From contig JAEWWF010000308.1 in NCBI GenBank assembly GCA_023396465.1, positions 1-6,718 of the forward strand: a stretch of 6,718 bases of DNA. Direction: 5' to 3'. The notes under the pieces are model-generated. The model worked only from the letters and a program-made list of their open reading frames with translations. It was not told where the DNA came from and ran no database searches. A program made the position numbers and the translations under genes. Below are positions 6,576 through 6,718 of the stretch, one piece after another (position 1 is the stretch's first letter; every line of letters starts with the position of its first letter). This DNA comes from Pseudomonadota bacterium (lineage in GTDB: Bacteria; Pseudomonadota; Alphaproteobacteria; Rhodospirillales; Rhodospirillaceae).

Positions 6576-6718
6576 ATGGCCCTGCTCGGCGATCCCCCGG
6601 CCCCGGCCGCCCTGTCCGACACGCGCCCGCCGCTGCCGCTCCGCGTGGTGCGGCGGGGCAGCGTCGATCTGTTCGCCGTCGAGCATGGCGGCGACGGCGG
6701 TGACGGCCGCCACCATTT
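6576..6718 (+). CDS. Second NHLM-type ABC transporter protein, N-terminal fragment (runs off right edge)
   Basis: The frame opens with ATG at 6576, one base after the preceding stop, and GGAG at 6564-6567 lies eight bases upstream. It stays open to the edge: 47 full codons and two bases. The visible stretch has GSVDLFAV at 28-35 and GRHHF/L at 44-48. This pattern resembles the N-terminal extension of the second ABC protein of NHLM systems (TIGR03797 type), which lacks the C39 peptidase and partners the peptidase-bearing one. No ATPase motif is visible yet, so the call rests on this short match and on gene order. Confidence 0.75.
   Translation, partial: MALLGDPPAPAALSDTRPPLPLRVVRRGSVDLFAVEHGGDGGDGRHH

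Noticed and set aside
3150..6718. Interpretation of the export operon as a haemolysin-type (RTX) type I system
   Set aside because: The ABC protein has an intact catalytic Cys in its C39 domain and a second ABC gene follows; the adaptor begins with the NHLM subgroup block, not the RTX HlyD pattern.

Overview
The window is strongly GC-rich (third codon positions are mostly G or C) and densely coded. Its gene types and wording suggest an alphaproteobacterium, perhaps of the Rhodospirillales (Azospirillum or Magnetospirillum-like). That placement is an inference from composition and family resemblance; there is no rRNA or other marker to fix it. It contains four complete and two edge-truncated protein genes on the main strands, plus one further complete gene on the minus strand (seven genes in all). 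I see no tRNA, rRNA, CRISPR array, insertion sequence or attachment site.

Left block (1-2022, minus strand, read right to left): a tightly packed three-gene operon. It starts with a BchC-like medium-chain dehydrogenase without the usual zinc ligands. Next is a 6-pyruvoyl-tetrahydropterin synthase/QueD-fold protein whose catalytic Cys, Asp and His positions are all substituted. Last is a family 4 glycosyltransferase that overlaps the previous gene by four bases and runs off the left edge. A divergent gene (2100-2855, plus strand) encodes a membrane CDP-alcohol phosphatidyltransferase with an intact catalytic motif. It shares a 77-bp intergenic region with the operon. Dehydrogenase, pterin-synthase fold, sugar transferase and phospholipid head-group transferase together look like an uncharacterised pathway, possibly for a glycosylated or lipid-linked small molecule. 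The product is not deducible from this window.

Middle (2856-3149): a 294-bp stretch without a convincing gene. It holds a hairpin just after the phosphatidyltransferase and a second, wider inverted repeat, and must contain the leader of the next operon.

Right block (3150-6718, plus strand): an export operon of the NHLM (nitrile hydratase-leader microcin) type. It has an HlyD-like periplasmic adaptor, a C39 peptidase/ABC transporter with all catalytic residues present, and the first 47 codons of the partner ABC protein. The peptidase would cut a leader from a ribosomally made peptide while the transporter and adaptor export it. No precursor peptide gene is visible here; it must lie to the right or elsewhere in the genome.
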